A stretch of 64,000 nucleotides of DNA from Pedomonas sp051304405 (GCF_051304405.1 NZ_JBPPGG010000002.1:558001-622000); one strand, 5' to 3'. Shown: positions 16,788 to 26,578, counted from the stretch's first letter. Numbers and translations are program-made. The notes: generated by a model not told the origin, from the letters alone.

Positions 16788-18848
16788 CAGCCCTGCCGCC
16801 ACGTCCCGCTCCATCAGGTACAGCAGCGTGCGGGCTGCCTCGCCCCGGGGCGAGGTGAGCGCCGGGTCTTTCATGGCGAGCACGCGGGCATCGTCACGGG
16901 CGACTTCGAGGAGGTCGCCGTGGAGCATGGGATCCGCCAGCTTGAAATCGGGGAAGCCGGACTGGCGCGCCCCCAGGATCTCGCCCGCGCCGCGCAGGCG
17001 CAGATCCTCCTCGGCAATACGGAAACCGTCGTCGGTCTCACGCATCATGGCGAGGCGGGCTCGCGCTGTCTCGCCGATGTTGGAGCCGCGCAGGAGAAGG
17101 CAGGTGGACTTGCCCTGCCCGCGCCCGACTCGGCCGCGCAGCTGGTGCAGCTGGGCCAGGCCGAAGCGCTCGGCCTGCTCGATGATGATGAGGGTGGCGT
17201 TGGGCACGTCGACGCCTACCTCGATGACGGTGGTCGCCACCAGCACCTTGATCTCGCCGGACTGGAACGCCGCCATGACGGCATCCTTCTCCGCGCCCTT
17301 CATCTTGCCGTGGACAAGGCCGATGGCCGAGCCGAAGCGCTGTTGCAGGTCGGCGGCGCGGGCCTCGGCGGCGGCAAGGTCCACCTTCTCCGACTCCTCG
17401 ACCAGCGGGCAGACCCAGTAGGCCTGCGCGCCGGAGGCGATGGCGCGGGCGAGCCCGGCGTAGACGTCCTCCAGCCGGTCGAGCGAGACGACGCGGGTGT
17501 CGATGGGCTGGCGGCCGGGCGGGCGTTCGTCCAGCTTGGAGACATCCATCTCGCCATAGAGCGTCAGCGTCAGGGTGCGCGGTATGGGCGTCGCCGTCAT
17601 GGTGAGCAGGTGGGCGGGCGCGGCGGCCTTCTCCATCAGCATCAGGCGCTGGTGCACGCCGAAGCGGTGCTGTTCGTCGATCACCACGAGGCGGAGGTTG
17701 TGGTAGGTCACGTCCTCCTGAAAGACGGCGTGGGTGCCGACCAGAATGTCGATCTCTCCGGCCGCCAGTGCCTCCAGCAGCGCCGCGCGGCCCTTGCCCT
17801 TCTCCCGGCCCGTGAGCAAAGCGATGCGCACCGGCGCGTCCCCCACCAGCCTGGTCAGCGTGGCGTAATGCTGGCGGGCGAGGATTTCGGTGGGTGCCAG
17901 CAGCGCCGCCTGCGCCTTGCACTCGACGCCGGTCAGCATGGCGATCAGCGCCACCAGCGTCTTGCCCGAGCCCACGTCGCCCTGAAGCAGGCGCAGCATC
18001 GGCTCGGGGCGGGCCAGATCCGCCCTCACCTCCTCGAAGGCGCGGGCCTGCGCACCGGTCGGCCGGAACGGCAACTGGTTCAGCACCTGTGCGACCAGCC
18101 GGCCGTCGCCGATCAGCGGCTCGGTCTTGCGCTTGCGGGTGCGGCCGCGCAGCAGCGCGAGCGCCAGCTGGTTGGCGAACAGCTCGTCATAGGCCAGCCG
18201 CTCCCGCGCCTCGAACGAGCCCTCGCCGGAGTGGATCTCCGCCAGCGCGTCGCGCCAGGCGGGCCAATTCCGCCGCTGCGCCAGTTCGGGGTCGATCCAT
18301 TCCGGCAGCGCCGGGGTTCTCTCCAGCGCCGCCTGCACGCACAGGCGCATGCGCTTGTTGGAGACGCCTTCGGTCAGGCCATAGACCGGCTCCCGCGCCG
18401 GAATCTGCTCTGTCTGCCCGGGCTGGCGGGGATCGACGATATAATCCGGGTGGACCATCTGGAGCATGGCCCCGAACCGCTCCAGCTTGCCGGAGACCAG
18501 CCGCTCCGCCCCCACCGGCAGCCGCTTTCCCACCGTGTTGCCCGGATTGGAGAAGAACACGAGCGTAAGCGTTTCTCCTTCCGCATCGTGACACAACACC
18601 CGCAACGGGCTGCGCGGGCCGCCCTGGACATGCTCGGCCACGGTGACGGCAATGGTGCCGGTCTTGCCCTCCGCCGCCCGGCGCAGGGCGGGCCACAGCG
18701 GACGCTCCACCACATCGACCGGAAGGTGGAAGATCAGGTCCACCACCCGGTCGAGGTTGATGCGGTGCAGCTGTTTCGCCAGGGCCGCCCCCACGCCGCG
18801 CAAGGACGTGGCAGGGGCAAAAAGAGGAAAAAGGCTATCCGGGCGCAT
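16773..18848 (-). CDS. recG: ATP-dependent DNA helicase RecG
   Basis: A 691-residue superfamily 2 helicase. It has the N-terminal wedge domain, Walker A GDVGSGKT (about 290), Walker B DEQHRFG (about 390), motif III TATPIPRTL and motif VI QLRGRVGRG. RecG remodels stalled forks and Holliday junctions. It is divergent from sdhE with about 75 bases between the starts. The gene order recG/sdhE-mfd is common in alphaproteobacteria. Confidence 0.95.
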   Translation of the reverse strand: MRPDSLFPLFAPATSLRGVGAALAKQLHRINLDRVVDLIFHLPVDVVERPLWPALRRAAEGKTGTIAVTVAEHVQGGPRSPLRVLCHDAEGETLTLVFFSNPGNTVGKRLPVGAERLVSGKLERFGAMLQMVHPDYIVDPRQPGQTEQIPAREPVYGLTEGVSNKRMRLCVQAALERTPALPEWIDPELAQRRNWPAWRDALAEIHSGEGSFEARERLAYDELFANQLALALLRGRTRKRKTEPLIGDGRLVAQVLNQLPFRPTGAQARAFEEVRADLARPEPMLRLLQGDVGSGKTLVALIAMLTGVECKAQAALLAPTEILARQHYATLTRLVGDAPVRIALLTGREKGKGRAALLEALAAGEIDILVGTHAVFQEDVTYHNLRLVVIDEQHRFGVHQRLMLMEKAAAPAHLLTMTATPIPRTLTLTLYGEMDVSKLDERPPGRQPIDTRVVSLDRLEDVYAGLARAIASGAQAYWVCPLVEESEKVDLAAAEARAADLQQRFGSAIGLVHGKMKGAEKDAVMAAFQSGEIKVLVATTVIEVGVDVPNATLIIIEQAERFGLAQLHQLRGRVGRGQGKSTCLLLRGSNIGETARARLAMMRETDDGFRIAEEDLRLRGAGEILGARQSGFPDFKLADPMLHGDLLEVARDDARVLAMKDPALTSPRGEAARTLLYLMERDVAAGLLRSG

Positions 18849-18922
18849 CGTCTCAAGGCTTCAAACTCGGCACACCTTAGCCTAAGGTGCGCGCCCGCTC
18901 TATACCACAGGATGACAGAGAC

Positions 18923-19195
18923 ATGAGTTCGGATCTTGAGAGCCGCAAGCGCAGGCTGCTCTTTCGCGCCAGCCACCGGGGCACGAAGGAGGCCGATATC
19001 ATGATTGGCAGCTTCGTCGAGCGCAACATCGCCACCATGAGCGAGGCGGATGTGGCATGGTTCGAGCGTTTTCTCGAGGAAAACGACGTGGACATCATGG
19101 CCTGGATGATCGGTCGCCAGGAGCCGCCCGCGCACTATCACGGCCCCATCATGGACGCCATGCGTCGCCTTGACTATCTGCCGGTAAACCGTTGA
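18923..19195 (+). CDS. sdhE: FAD assembly factor SdhE (succinate dehydrogenase assembly factor 2)
   Basis: 90 residues with the SdhE signature: RRLLFRASHRGTKEADIM, containing the RGxxE flavinylation motif (Arg-Gly-Thr-Lys-Glu), then FLEENDVDIMAWM. SdhE promotes covalent attachment of FAD to SdhA. I chose ATG at 18923 because the family starts just before the basic RKRR stretch. The stop overlaps the TTG start of mfd by 4 bases. Confidence 0.9.
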   Translation: MSSDLESRKRRLLFRASHRGTKEADIMIGSFVERNIATMSEADVAWFERFLEENDVDIMAWMIGRQEPPAHYHGPIMDAMRRLDYLPVNR

Positions 19196-22100
19196 TCGCA
19201 CCCAAACAGATCCTGGAAAGCCCGACCGGCCTCACGCTGGCCGGATGCGTCGAAGGCTTCGTGCCCTGGCTGCTGGCGGACCTTGCCCGCGCCGCCGGGC
19301 AGAGCGGCCGGGCGGTCTACATCGCCCGCGACGACGCAGCCGCCAGCCAGGTGGCGGATGCCGCACCCTATTTCGCGCCGGAACTGGAGGTCGTCTACCT
19401 CCCCGCGTGGGACTGCCTGCCCTACGACCGCGCCTCGCCCGCAACGCGCGTGGTGGCGGAGCGGCTGGCAGCGCTGGCGCGCCTTGCGGGCAAGCGAAGC
19501 GACAAGCCGCAATTGCTGGTCACCACGGTCAATGCCGCGATCCAGCGGACGCTCCAGCCCCACCGCATCCGCAAGCTGGTCCGCCGCATCGCGGTGGGCG
19601 ACGCGCTGGACCGGGAGAGCCTGACCGCCCTGCTCATGGCCGCGGGCTACGTGCGCGCCGACACGGTGGTGGAGCCCGGCGAGTTCGCCGTGCGCGGAGG
19701 CCTTGTCGATGTGTTCCCGGCCGGGCAGGAGCTGCCGGTCCGCCTCGACTTCTTCGGCGACGAGATCGACTCCATCCGCCGCTTCGAGCCGGCCGACCAG
19801 CGCACGGTCGAGCGGATCGAGCGCTTTACCCTGATGCCGGTCAACGAGGTGCTGCTGGACGAGGACTCCGTCCGCCGCTTCCGCCAGCGGTATGTGGAGG
19901 CCTTCGGGGCCGTGCTGGGCCATGACCCGCTCTATGCGGCGGTCTCCGAGCAGCGCCGCCTCGCCGGCATGGAGCACTGGCTGCCCCTGTTCGAGGAAGA
20001 ACTGGCCACCCTGTTCGATTACCTCGGCGAGCGGGACGCGATCCTGCTGGACGCACACGCGGAGGCCGCCGCCAGAACCCGCTTCGAGGCGATCAACGAC
20101 TATTACGACGCCCGCCGCTCCGCCCTGCTGGCGGACAAGGGCAGCTACCACCCGCTCCCGCCCGACCAGCTCTATCTCACGCCGGACGGCTGGCGCGCGG
20201 CGCTGGAAGCCGCCCGCGCCCACGCGACGACTCCCTTCGAGCAGCCCCCGTCCGAGACCATCCTCAGCCTTGCCACCGCCCCCGCCCACGACTTCGCGCC
20301 CGAGCGGGCGAACCAGCCGGGCAACGTGTTCAATGCGGTCGGCGCGCATCTGGCGGAGCTGCGCCGCAGCGGCCGGAAGGTCATCCTCGCCAGCTACACC
20401 GAAGGCTCGCGCGAGCGGCTGGAAGGGCTGCTGGCGGACCATGGCGTGAAGCCCCTGATCTTTGCCGACAGCTGGCAGGAAGCGCTGGGCGTCGGCGCCA
20501 AGGGCGTGGCGCTCATCGTGCTGGGGCTGGACCACGGCTTCACCACGGCGGACGTTGCGGTGCTGACCGAGCAGGACATCCTCGGCGACCGGCTGGTGCG
20601 CAAGCGCCGCCGCATCCGCAAGGCGGACAACTTCCTGACCGAGGTAACCGCGCTCAACACCGGCGACCTGGTGGTGCACTCGGAGCACGGCATCGGCCGT
20701 TACGAGGGGCTGGCCACCATCGAGGTGGGCGACGCCCCGCACGACTGCGTGCAGCTGACCTACGCCGATGGCGACAAGCTCTACGTGCCGGTGGAGAACA
20801 TCGACGTCCTCACCCGCTACGGCTCGGACAGCGAGGGCGTGGCGCTGGACAAGCTGGGCGGCGCTGCCTGGCAGGCCCGCAAGGCCCGCTTCAAGGAGCG
20901 CATCCGCGAGATCGCGGGCGAGCTGCTCAAGGTGGCGGCCGAGCGTGCGCTCCGGCAAGCGGACGTGATCGAGACGGACTCGGGCGCCTACGCCGAATTC
21001 TGCGCCCGCTTCCCCTATGCGGAAACGGAAGACCAGCTGAAGGCCGTCAACGACGTGCTGGAGGATCTCGCCTCCGGCAAGCCGATGGACCGGCTGGTGT
21101 GCGGCGACGTGGGCTTCGGCAAGACCGAAGTGGCGCTGCGCGCGGCCTTTGCCGCCGCCATGGCCGGACACCAGGTGGCGGTCATCGCGCCGACCACCCT
21201 GCTCGCCCGCCAGCACGCCGCCACCTTCGAGGCGCGCTTCGCCGGTTTCCCCTTGCGGATCGGCAAGCTGTTCCGGCTGGTCTCCCAGCGCGAGCAGACC
21301 GCGACCAAACAGGGCCTGGCGGATGGCACGGTCGATATCGTCATCGGCACCCATGCGCTGCTGGGCAAGGGCATCAGCTTCAAGCGGCTGGGCCTTGTCA
21401 TCGTGGACGAGGAACAGCACTTCGGCGTCACCCACAAGGAACGGCTGAAGCAGCTGCGCGCCGACGTGCACGTGCTGACCCTGACCGCGACGCCCATCCC
21501 GCGCACCCTGCAGATGGCGATGACAGGCCTGCGCGAGCTTTCGCTGATCGCCACGCCGCCGGTCGATCGTCTGGCGGTGCGCACCTACGTGGCGCCGTGG
21601 GACGATGTGGTGATCCGCGAGGCGCTGCTGCGCGAGCACTATCGCGGCGGCCAGAGCTTCATCGTGGTGCCGCGCATCTCCGATCTGGCGGAAATCGAGA
21701 CCTTCCTGCGCGAGGCGGTGCCGGAGGTGAAGTTCATCACCGCCCACGGCCAGATGGCCGCCTCGGACATCGAGGAGCGGATGACCGCCTTCTACGACCG
21801 GCAGTATGACGTGCTGCTCTCCACCACCATCGTGGAGTCCGGCCTCGACATCCCCAGCGCCAACACGCTGATCCTCTACCGGGCGGACATGTTCGGCCTC
21901 GCCCAGCTCTACCAGCTGCGCGGACGCGTCGGCCGCTCCAAGGTGCGCGCCTATGCGTACCTGACGACCGATCCCAAGACGCCCCTCACCCCCACCGCCG
22001 AGAAGCGCCTTCAGGTGCTCTCCAGCCTCGAGGGGCTTGGCGCGGGCTTCCAGCTGGCGAGCCACGACCTCGACATCCGCGGTGCGGGCAACCTCCTCGG

Positions 22101-22689
22101 CGACGAGCAGTCCGGCCACATCCGCGAGATCGGCTTCGAGCTCTACCAGCAGATGCTGGAGGAGGCGATCACCGCCGCCCAGGCGCGCGCCGCCGGCGTC
22201 AAGGAGAGCGAGATCGAGCAGGAGGAGTTCTCGCCCCAGATCAATGTGGGCGCGAGCATCCTCATCCCCGAGGACTATGTGCCCGATCTCACTGTCCGCA
22301 TGGGGCTCTACCGGCGCATCGGCGAGCTCTCCACCCGCGCCGAGATCGACTCCTTCGCCGCCGAGATGATCGACCGCTTCGGCAAGATGCCGCGCGAGTT
22401 CCGCAACCTGCTCCATGTGGTGGAAATCAAGGCGCTCTGCCGCATCGCCGGCATCGCCAAGCTGGACGCCGGACCGCGCGGCGCAACCGTCACCTTCCGC
22501 AACGACCAGTTCGCCAACCCGGCCGGGCTGGTCGCCTACCTCACCAAGCTGAAGGGCACCGCGAAACTCCGCCCCGACCACAAGCTGGTCGTCGTGCGGG
22601 CATGGACCGACGAGGCCACCCGCCTCTCCGGCGCGCTCTCACTCGCCAAGGGCCTGGCCAAGGTCGCCCGTCAGGCGGAAGCGGCGTGA
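19192..22689 (+). CDS. mfd: Transcription-repair coupling factor Mfd
   Basis: 1165 residues. It has a UvrB-like N-terminal region, an RNA polymerase-interaction domain around SEHGIGRYEGL, a RecG-like motor (Walker A GDVGFGKT, about 640; DEEQHFGV; TATPIPRTLQMA; QLRGRVGRS) and a C-terminal TRCF domain. Mfd removes stalled RNA polymerase and recruits UvrA to lesions. The start is TTG at 19192, overlapping the sdhE stop by 4 bases; no better in-frame start lies nearby and length fits the family. The end converges on the DsbA-like gene through a paired-palindrome element. Confidence 0.95.
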   Translation: MIAPKQILESPTGLTLAGCVEGFVPWLLADLARAAGQSGRAVYIARDDAAASQVADAAPYFAPELEVVYLPAWDCLPYDRASPATRVVAERLAALARLAGKRSDKPQLLVTTVNAAIQRTLQPHRIRKLVRRIAVGDALDRESLTALLMAAGYVRADTVVEPGEFAVRGGLVDVFPAGQELPVRLDFFGDEIDSIRRFEPADQRTVERIERFTLMPVNEVLLDEDSVRRFRQRYVEAFGAVLGHDPLYAAVSEQRRLAGMEHWLPLFEEELATLFDYLGERDAILLDAHAEAAARTRFEAINDYYDARRSALLADKGSYHPLPPDQLYLTPDGWRAALEAARAHATTPFEQPPSETILSLATAPAHDFAPERANQPGNVFNAVGAHLAELRRSGRKVILASYTEGSRERLEGLLADHGVKPLIFADSWQEALGVGAKGVALIVLGLDHGFTTADVAVLTEQDILGDRLVRKRRRIRKADNFLTEVTALNTGDLVVHSEHGIGRYEGLATIEVGDAPHDCVQLTYADGDKLYVPVENIDVLTRYGSDSEGVALDKLGGAAWQARKARFKERIREIAGELLKVAAERALRQADVIETDSGAYAEFCARFPYAETEDQLKAVNDVLEDLASGKPMDRLVCGDVGFGKTEVALRAAFAAAMAGHQVAVIAPTTLLARQHAATFEARFAGFPLRIGKLFRLVSQREQTATKQGLADGTVDIVIGTHALLGKGISFKRLGLVIVDEEQHFGVTHKERLKQLRADVHVLTLTATPIPRTLQMAMTGLRELSLIATPPVDRLAVRTYVAPWDDVVIREALLREHYRGGQSFIVVPRISDLAEIETFLREAVPEVKFITAHGQMAASDIEERMTAFYDRQYDVLLSTTIVESGLDIPSANTLILYRADMFGLAQLYQLRGRVGRSKVRAYAYLTTDPKTPLTPTAEKRLQVLSSLEGLGAGFQLASHDLDIRGAGNLLGDEQSGHIREIGFELYQQMLEEAITAAQARAAGVKESEIEQEEFSPQINVGASILIPEDYVPDLTVRMGLYRRIGELSTRAEIDSFAAEMIDRFGKMPREFRNLLHVVEIKALCRIAGIAKLDAGPRGATVTFRNDQFANPAGLVAYLTKLKGTAKLRPDHKLVVVRAWTDEATRLSGALSLAKGLAKVARQAEAA

Positions 22690-22712
22690 GTCCTGTTTTG
22701 ATTTGAAGATCC

Positions 22713-22850
22713 TGCAGGGGGTCTTGAACCCCCTGCACCCCCTTGCGTTTTGACGGGGCGCACCCAGACCCAACGGCGTACCCGCTGGAGACAGGGGCGC
22801 GGCCCGATAAGGCATGGGGGATTGCAAAGGGGGTCCGAGACCCCCTTTGC
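22713..22850. repeat. Paired-palindrome element, locus C
   Basis: Left hairpin: arms 22713-22722 and 22728-22737, loop CTTGA. Right hairpin: 22824-22850 around GGGGTCCGAGACCCC, preceded by GCGCGGCCCGATAAGGC. It lies between the converging mfd and DsbA-like genes and shows the family consensus most clearly. Confidence 0.82.
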
Positions 22851-22876
22851 GAAAGGCAGATCAGACCAGACGTATC

Positions 22877-23548
22877 CTATTCGGTATCGTTCGCGGCGGG
22901 GGGTTCGTAGCCGGTGACGGATTCTGCCTGAAGCTGGTCCAGCACGGCGACCAGCGATTCGATCGGCTGCACCCCGGCGATGGCCCACTGGCTCTGGAAG
23001 ATCAGGGTCGGGACGCCCCGCACGCCGATGTCGCGGGAGCGCTGGAACCCGGCGCGGATGGGCTCCACGTCCGTATCGGTGGCGAGCAGGCTCGCCACGT
23101 CCTCGCCGCTCAGGCCCACGTCCTCGGCAAGCCGGGCGAGCACGGCGCGGTCACCGATATCCAGCCCCTCCTCGAAGTAGGCCTCGAACAGGCGCTGGGC
23201 CATGTCGTGGGAGAGGTCATGCTCGCTGGCCCAGCGCAACAGGCGGTGCGCGTCCAGCGTATTGGGGACGCGGTCGATCCGGTCAAAGCGGAAGTTGATG
23301 CCGGCGGCGATGCCGTGCTCGCGCACCGCGTCCTCGTGGGCAGTCACCTGCTGGTCGGACTTCAAGTGCTTGCGCATGTATTCCGCCCGGTCGGCACCGG
23401 CGGCGGGAACGTCCGGGGCAAGCTGATAGGGCAGCCACTGAATGGTGACGGGGTATTCCGAGCGTTCGGCCAGCGCCATATCGAGATTGCGCTTGCCCAC
23501 GTAGCACCACGGGCAAATGAGATCGGCGATGATGGTGATATCGATCAT
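22877..23548 (-). CDS. DsbA/FrnE-like thioredoxin-fold oxidoreductase
   Basis: A 223-residue cytoplasmic protein (no signal peptide) opening with IIADLICPWCYVGKRNL, which carries the CPWC redox motif after the first strand. VRGVPTLIF supplies the conserved cis-proline loop. The FrnE/2-hydroxychromene-2-carboxylate isomerase branch of the DsbA family has this layout; FrnE proteins act in oxidative-stress disulfide chemistry or polyketide pathways. No pathway neighbours point to a specific substrate. Confidence 0.82.
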   Translation of the reverse strand: MIDITIIADLICPWCYVGKRNLDMALAERSEYPVTIQWLPYQLAPDVPAAGADRAEYMRKHLKSDQQVTAHEDAVREHGIAAGINFRFDRIDRVPNTLDAHRLLRWASEHDLSHDMAQRLFEAYFEEGLDIGDRAVLARLAEDVGLSGEDVASLLATDTDVEPIRAGFQRSRDIGVRGVPTLIFQSQWAIAGVQPIESLVAVLDQLQAESVTGYEPPAANDTE

Positions 23549-23650
23549 CGGCGCACACTGGCCGCGCGCGGCCGCCGGGTCAAGCGCGGCCGTGGGCCGG
23601 GACGGACATGTTGCGGGGGCGTTACGGACCGTGTGGCGACAGGCAGGGGG

Positions 23651-25864
23651 TCAGCCATGCCGCTCGACCCAGGCAGGCGGCGGCCCGGCCTTGCTGTTCC
23701 ACTCCGCCACGAAGGACTCGAGCTGCGCGGCAGGCAGCGGCGGAGAGCACAGGTAGCCCTGATACCAGTTGCACCCTTCCCGCCCGAGCAGGCTGAGCTG
23801 CGCCTCGGTCTCCACCCCTTCCGCGACGACGCCGATGCCGAGCGAGCGGGCCAGCTCCACCAGGCTGTGGATGACGATGCGGTCGCGCTTGCCGCTGGTC
23901 AGGTCGCTGATGAACTTCTTGTCCACCTTGAGGCAGTCGAGCGGCAGCGACTTGAGGTAGGCGAGCGACGAATAGCCGGTGCCGAAATCGTCGATGGCGA
24001 TGTGGACGCCATGGTTCCGCAGGCGGCCCAGGGTCCGCGCCGCCACCTCGAGGCTTTCGATGATGGCGGTCTCCGTCACTTCCAGCGTGAGGCGGGAGGG
24101 CGACACGCCCGCCGCCTCGAGCGCGTCGAGGACCTGCACGTCGAAGTCCTCGTCGTGCAGCTGCGCCGCCGAGACGTTGACGGAGACGCGCAGCCGGGCC
24201 CGCTCCCGATCGGTCCAGGTGGCGATCTCGCCCAGCGCCATGCGCAGGATGCGGTCGTCGAACTGCGACATGATCTCCGCATTCTCGGCGATGGTCAGCA
24301 ACACGTCGGGCGTGACGATGCCGTGCTCCGGGTGTTCCCACCGCACGAGTGTCTCGACGCCGACGATCCGGCCGGTGGCGATTTCCACCTGCGGCTGGAA
24401 GACCAGATCCAGATGCTCGTTGACCAGCGCCTGATGCAGGTCGGACTCGAGCCGGGCCATGAGCGCGGGCGAGGTCACATCCCCGGCGCTGAACACGTGA
24501 TAGCTGTTGGGGCCGAGCGCCTTGGCCTGCCCCAGCGCCGCGCCCGCCCGCTGGAACAGCTCGGTCACGTCGTCGATGCCCGGCTCGGCGACGGCCAGGC
24601 CCATGCGCGAGACCAGATGGACCACCCGCCCGGCGACGATGTAGGGCCGCTCGAACGCCGCCGCGATCCGCTGGGCCTGCGCCACCGCGTTGTCCAGCAC
24701 CTTCTGGCCGGTGACGATGACGGCGAACTCGGCGCCGTTCATGCGGCAGGGAATGCTGCGGCTGGCAACGGGTGCGGCGCTGCTCGCCGTCACCCCCGCC
24801 ATGGCCTCGCGCCGCAGCCGCCGGGCCACGGCCTGGAGCAGCATGTCGGCGATCTTGTGGCCGTAGGCAGTGTTGATCTGGTCGAACCGGCGGATCGAGA
24901 GGCGGATCAGGGCGCAGCCGGGCTCATCCCCCTGCCGCTCGGCCAGCGCACGCTCGATCACGCTGCGCGCGAAGTCCTGATTGGGCAGGCCGGTGAGCGG
25001 GTCGAAGTCCCCGTCCAGACTTTCCCCGCCCAGCATGTCGCCCACGACCTCGACCGTGCCGAACAGGCCGGAGACCTCCCCATCCGCTCCCAGCTTGGGG
25101 TAGACATGGTGCAGCAGCTCGCGCACCGGCGTGTTCGGCCCCATGAATGAGAAGCGCACCTGTCCGGGTCGGCCGCTCTCCAGAATGTCCTGAAAGGCCC
25201 GCAGCACCTGCCGCTTGCGCTCCGGGTCCACATAGCGCAGCAGCGCCTCGAGACCGACGACCGTCGCCGGGATGGTGCCTCCCAACAGCCGCACCAGACC
25301 CGGCGCGATCTGCACCTGATTGGTCATGCGGTTCCAGGCCCAGGTCTGGTTTTCCAGCTGCTTGTTGTTGCGCAGGGCCTCTTCCGCCGCCAGCGCGGCC
25401 GCGCCGCGCGTCGCGACGCGCTCGGCGAGACGGGCGGTCGCCACAAGCTCCGCCGCTCCGAACGGTTCGCGCAGGAAATGGGTGGCGCCGATGTCGCCCA
25501 GATCCCCCGGCGCAAGGGGGCCGTCCGCTGGCAGGAGAACGATCATGGAGCCGTGGCGGCGCGTCATGATCTCGCCCATGGCCCGCAGCAGGGACACGTC
25601 CGCCGGGGTCTTGCCCCGCAGATCGGCTATCAGCACCCGGGCGGCGCTGCCCGCCAGCCATTGCGCCGCCTCCTGCGATTCCGGACACAGAACCACGCGG
25701 AAGCCGTCAGCCGTCAACGCGTTCGACACCTCCCGCCCGCATGCCGGCGAGAAGACGAACAGCGGAGGAACCGGCGCGCCTGTGCTCGTCCCTGGACTCA
25801 AAGCCCTCACTCCTCCTGCCATGACGCCGGTCACAGTAGGCCAGGCAACTGTCGTCGTCATCAC
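23651..25864 (-). CDS. Receiver/PAS-like GGDEF-EAL protein, predicted c-di-GMP phosphodiesterase
   Basis: 737 residues with GTG at 25864 (ATG at 25861 is equally possible). About 35-150 looks receiver-like, 175-270 PAS-like, 290-450 GGDEF and 470-730 EAL. The GGDEF signature is degenerate (RMNGAEFAVIV), so cyclase activity is doubtful. The EAL domain keeps the catalytic set: VETLVRW (E kept, A replaced by T), VNVSAAQL, LEVTE, DDFGTGYSS, KVDKKF and AEGVETEA. It should therefore hydrolyse c-di-GMP, tuned by the N-terminal sensors. It stands alone, upstream of and divergent from the rod-like protein gene, so a motility link is possible. Confidence 0.82.
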   Translation of the reverse strand: MMTTTVAWPTVTGVMAGGVRALSPGTSTGAPVPPLFVFSPACGREVSNALTADGFRVVLCPESQEAAQWLAGSAARVLIADLRGKTPADVSLLRAMGEIMTRRHGSMIVLLPADGPLAPGDLGDIGATHFLREPFGAAELVATARLAERVATRGAAALAAEEALRNNKQLENQTWAWNRMTNQVQIAPGLVRLLGGTIPATVVGLEALLRYVDPERKRQVLRAFQDILESGRPGQVRFSFMGPNTPVRELLHHVYPKLGADGEVSGLFGTVEVVGDMLGGESLDGDFDPLTGLPNQDFARSVIERALAERQGDEPGCALIRLSIRRFDQINTAYGHKIADMLLQAVARRLRREAMAGVTASSAAPVASRSIPCRMNGAEFAVIVTGQKVLDNAVAQAQRIAAAFERPYIVAGRVVHLVSRMGLAVAEPGIDDVTELFQRAGAALGQAKALGPNSYHVFSAGDVTSPALMARLESDLHQALVNEHLDLVFQPQVEIATGRIVGVETLVRWEHPEHGIVTPDVLLTIAENAEIMSQFDDRILRMALGEIATWTDRERARLRVSVNVSAAQLHDEDFDVQVLDALEAAGVSPSRLTLEVTETAIIESLEVAARTLGRLRNHGVHIAIDDFGTGYSSLAYLKSLPLDCLKVDKKFISDLTSGKRDRIVIHSLVELARSLGIGVVAEGVETEAQLSLLGREGCNWYQGYLCSPPLPAAQLESFVAEWNSKAGPPPAWVERHG

Positions 25865-26030
25865 GATTCAGAAACGTAAATTAATTATTTGATAAGAATT
25901 ACGAAAGAAACTCCTGTCCTATCCGCGAAAAGGACCGGTTGCCCCCCCTTCTGTCATGCGGAACGGGCGCAACCTTCCAGCACCGGCGGCCAAAAGGGCG
26001 GCCGGATGACACGGCAGAAGGTGCGTGCAC

Positions 26031-26381
26031 ATGATACCTGCGCTTGGCATCGCTGTCTCGGGGCTGATCGACGCCTCGAATCGGGCCGCCACCGCCGCGA
26101 GCAACATCGTGAGCGATGGCGCGGCCGCGGCCAATTTCTCGCTGCACAGACAGGATGTCCTGGCCCGCTATGCCCGCGCCTCCGGCAGCGGAAGCACGGC
26201 CTCGCTGGGTGGACAGGCGCAGCCGGGCGTGATGCCGCGCTACATCCCCTCCATGGCCGAGGACGTCGTCATGATGCGCGAGGCGGTGCAGGCCTACAAG
26301 GCCAACGCCAACGTGATCCGCCAGCTCGACAAGACGACGAGCGAGCTGCTGAACGTCCTGCGGACCGACCGCAACCATTGA
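26031..26381 (+). CDS. Orphan flagellar rod-like protein (FlgC/FlgB C-terminal-type)
   Basis: 116 residues starting at ATG 26031, with AAGG 9 bases upstream. The N terminus IPALGIAVSGLIDASNRAATAASNIV reads like the axial-protein N-terminal motif (the A..N..A.S.N pattern) and the C terminus MMREAVQAYKANANVIRQLDKTTSELLNVL like the flagellar rod C-terminal motif (parts quoted separately). It is shorter than typical FlgC and no other flagellar gene is nearby. It may be a rod-related stand-alone protein of unknown role. Confidence 0.65.
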   Translation: MIPALGIAVSGLIDASNRAATAASNIVSDGAAAANFSLHRQDVLARYARASGSGSTASLGGQAQPGVMPRYIPSMAEDVVMMREAVQAYKANANVIRQLDKTTSELLNVLRTDRNH

Positions 26382-26541
26382 CGGCTGGGGCCACCCGCCT
26401 GACACGAGCCGCCCTGCCGGCGGTGACCGGCTCATTCCTGCCAGTCGTCGCCCTTCCCTTGTTTGCTCTGGCGCTGCTGCGATAAGCTCTTATATCGGCA
26501 CGCATCGGCGCAGACCGCTGTTGCCGGGAGACGGAATGCCC

Positions 26542-26558
26542 CGGGAGCGGTCCTCCCG
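26542..26558 (+). promoter_or_regulatory. Hairpin in the moaA leader
   Basis: A 6-bp GC stem (CGGGAG with CTCCCG) and 5-base loop lie 20 bases upstream of the moaA start, with further GC-rich inverted sequence around them. moaA leaders often hold a molybdenum-cofactor RNA element; I cannot confirm that the full fold is present. Confidence 0.35.
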
Positions 26559-26578
26559 CGTGCCCCTGGCTGGAGACC

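Noticed and set aside
19174..22581. Very long open frame antisense to mfd (about 1135 residues)
   Set aside because: It mirrors mfd codons in a GC-rich genome. The product is His/Gly/Ala/Arg-rich low-complexity sequence with no family motif, while mfd is certain.
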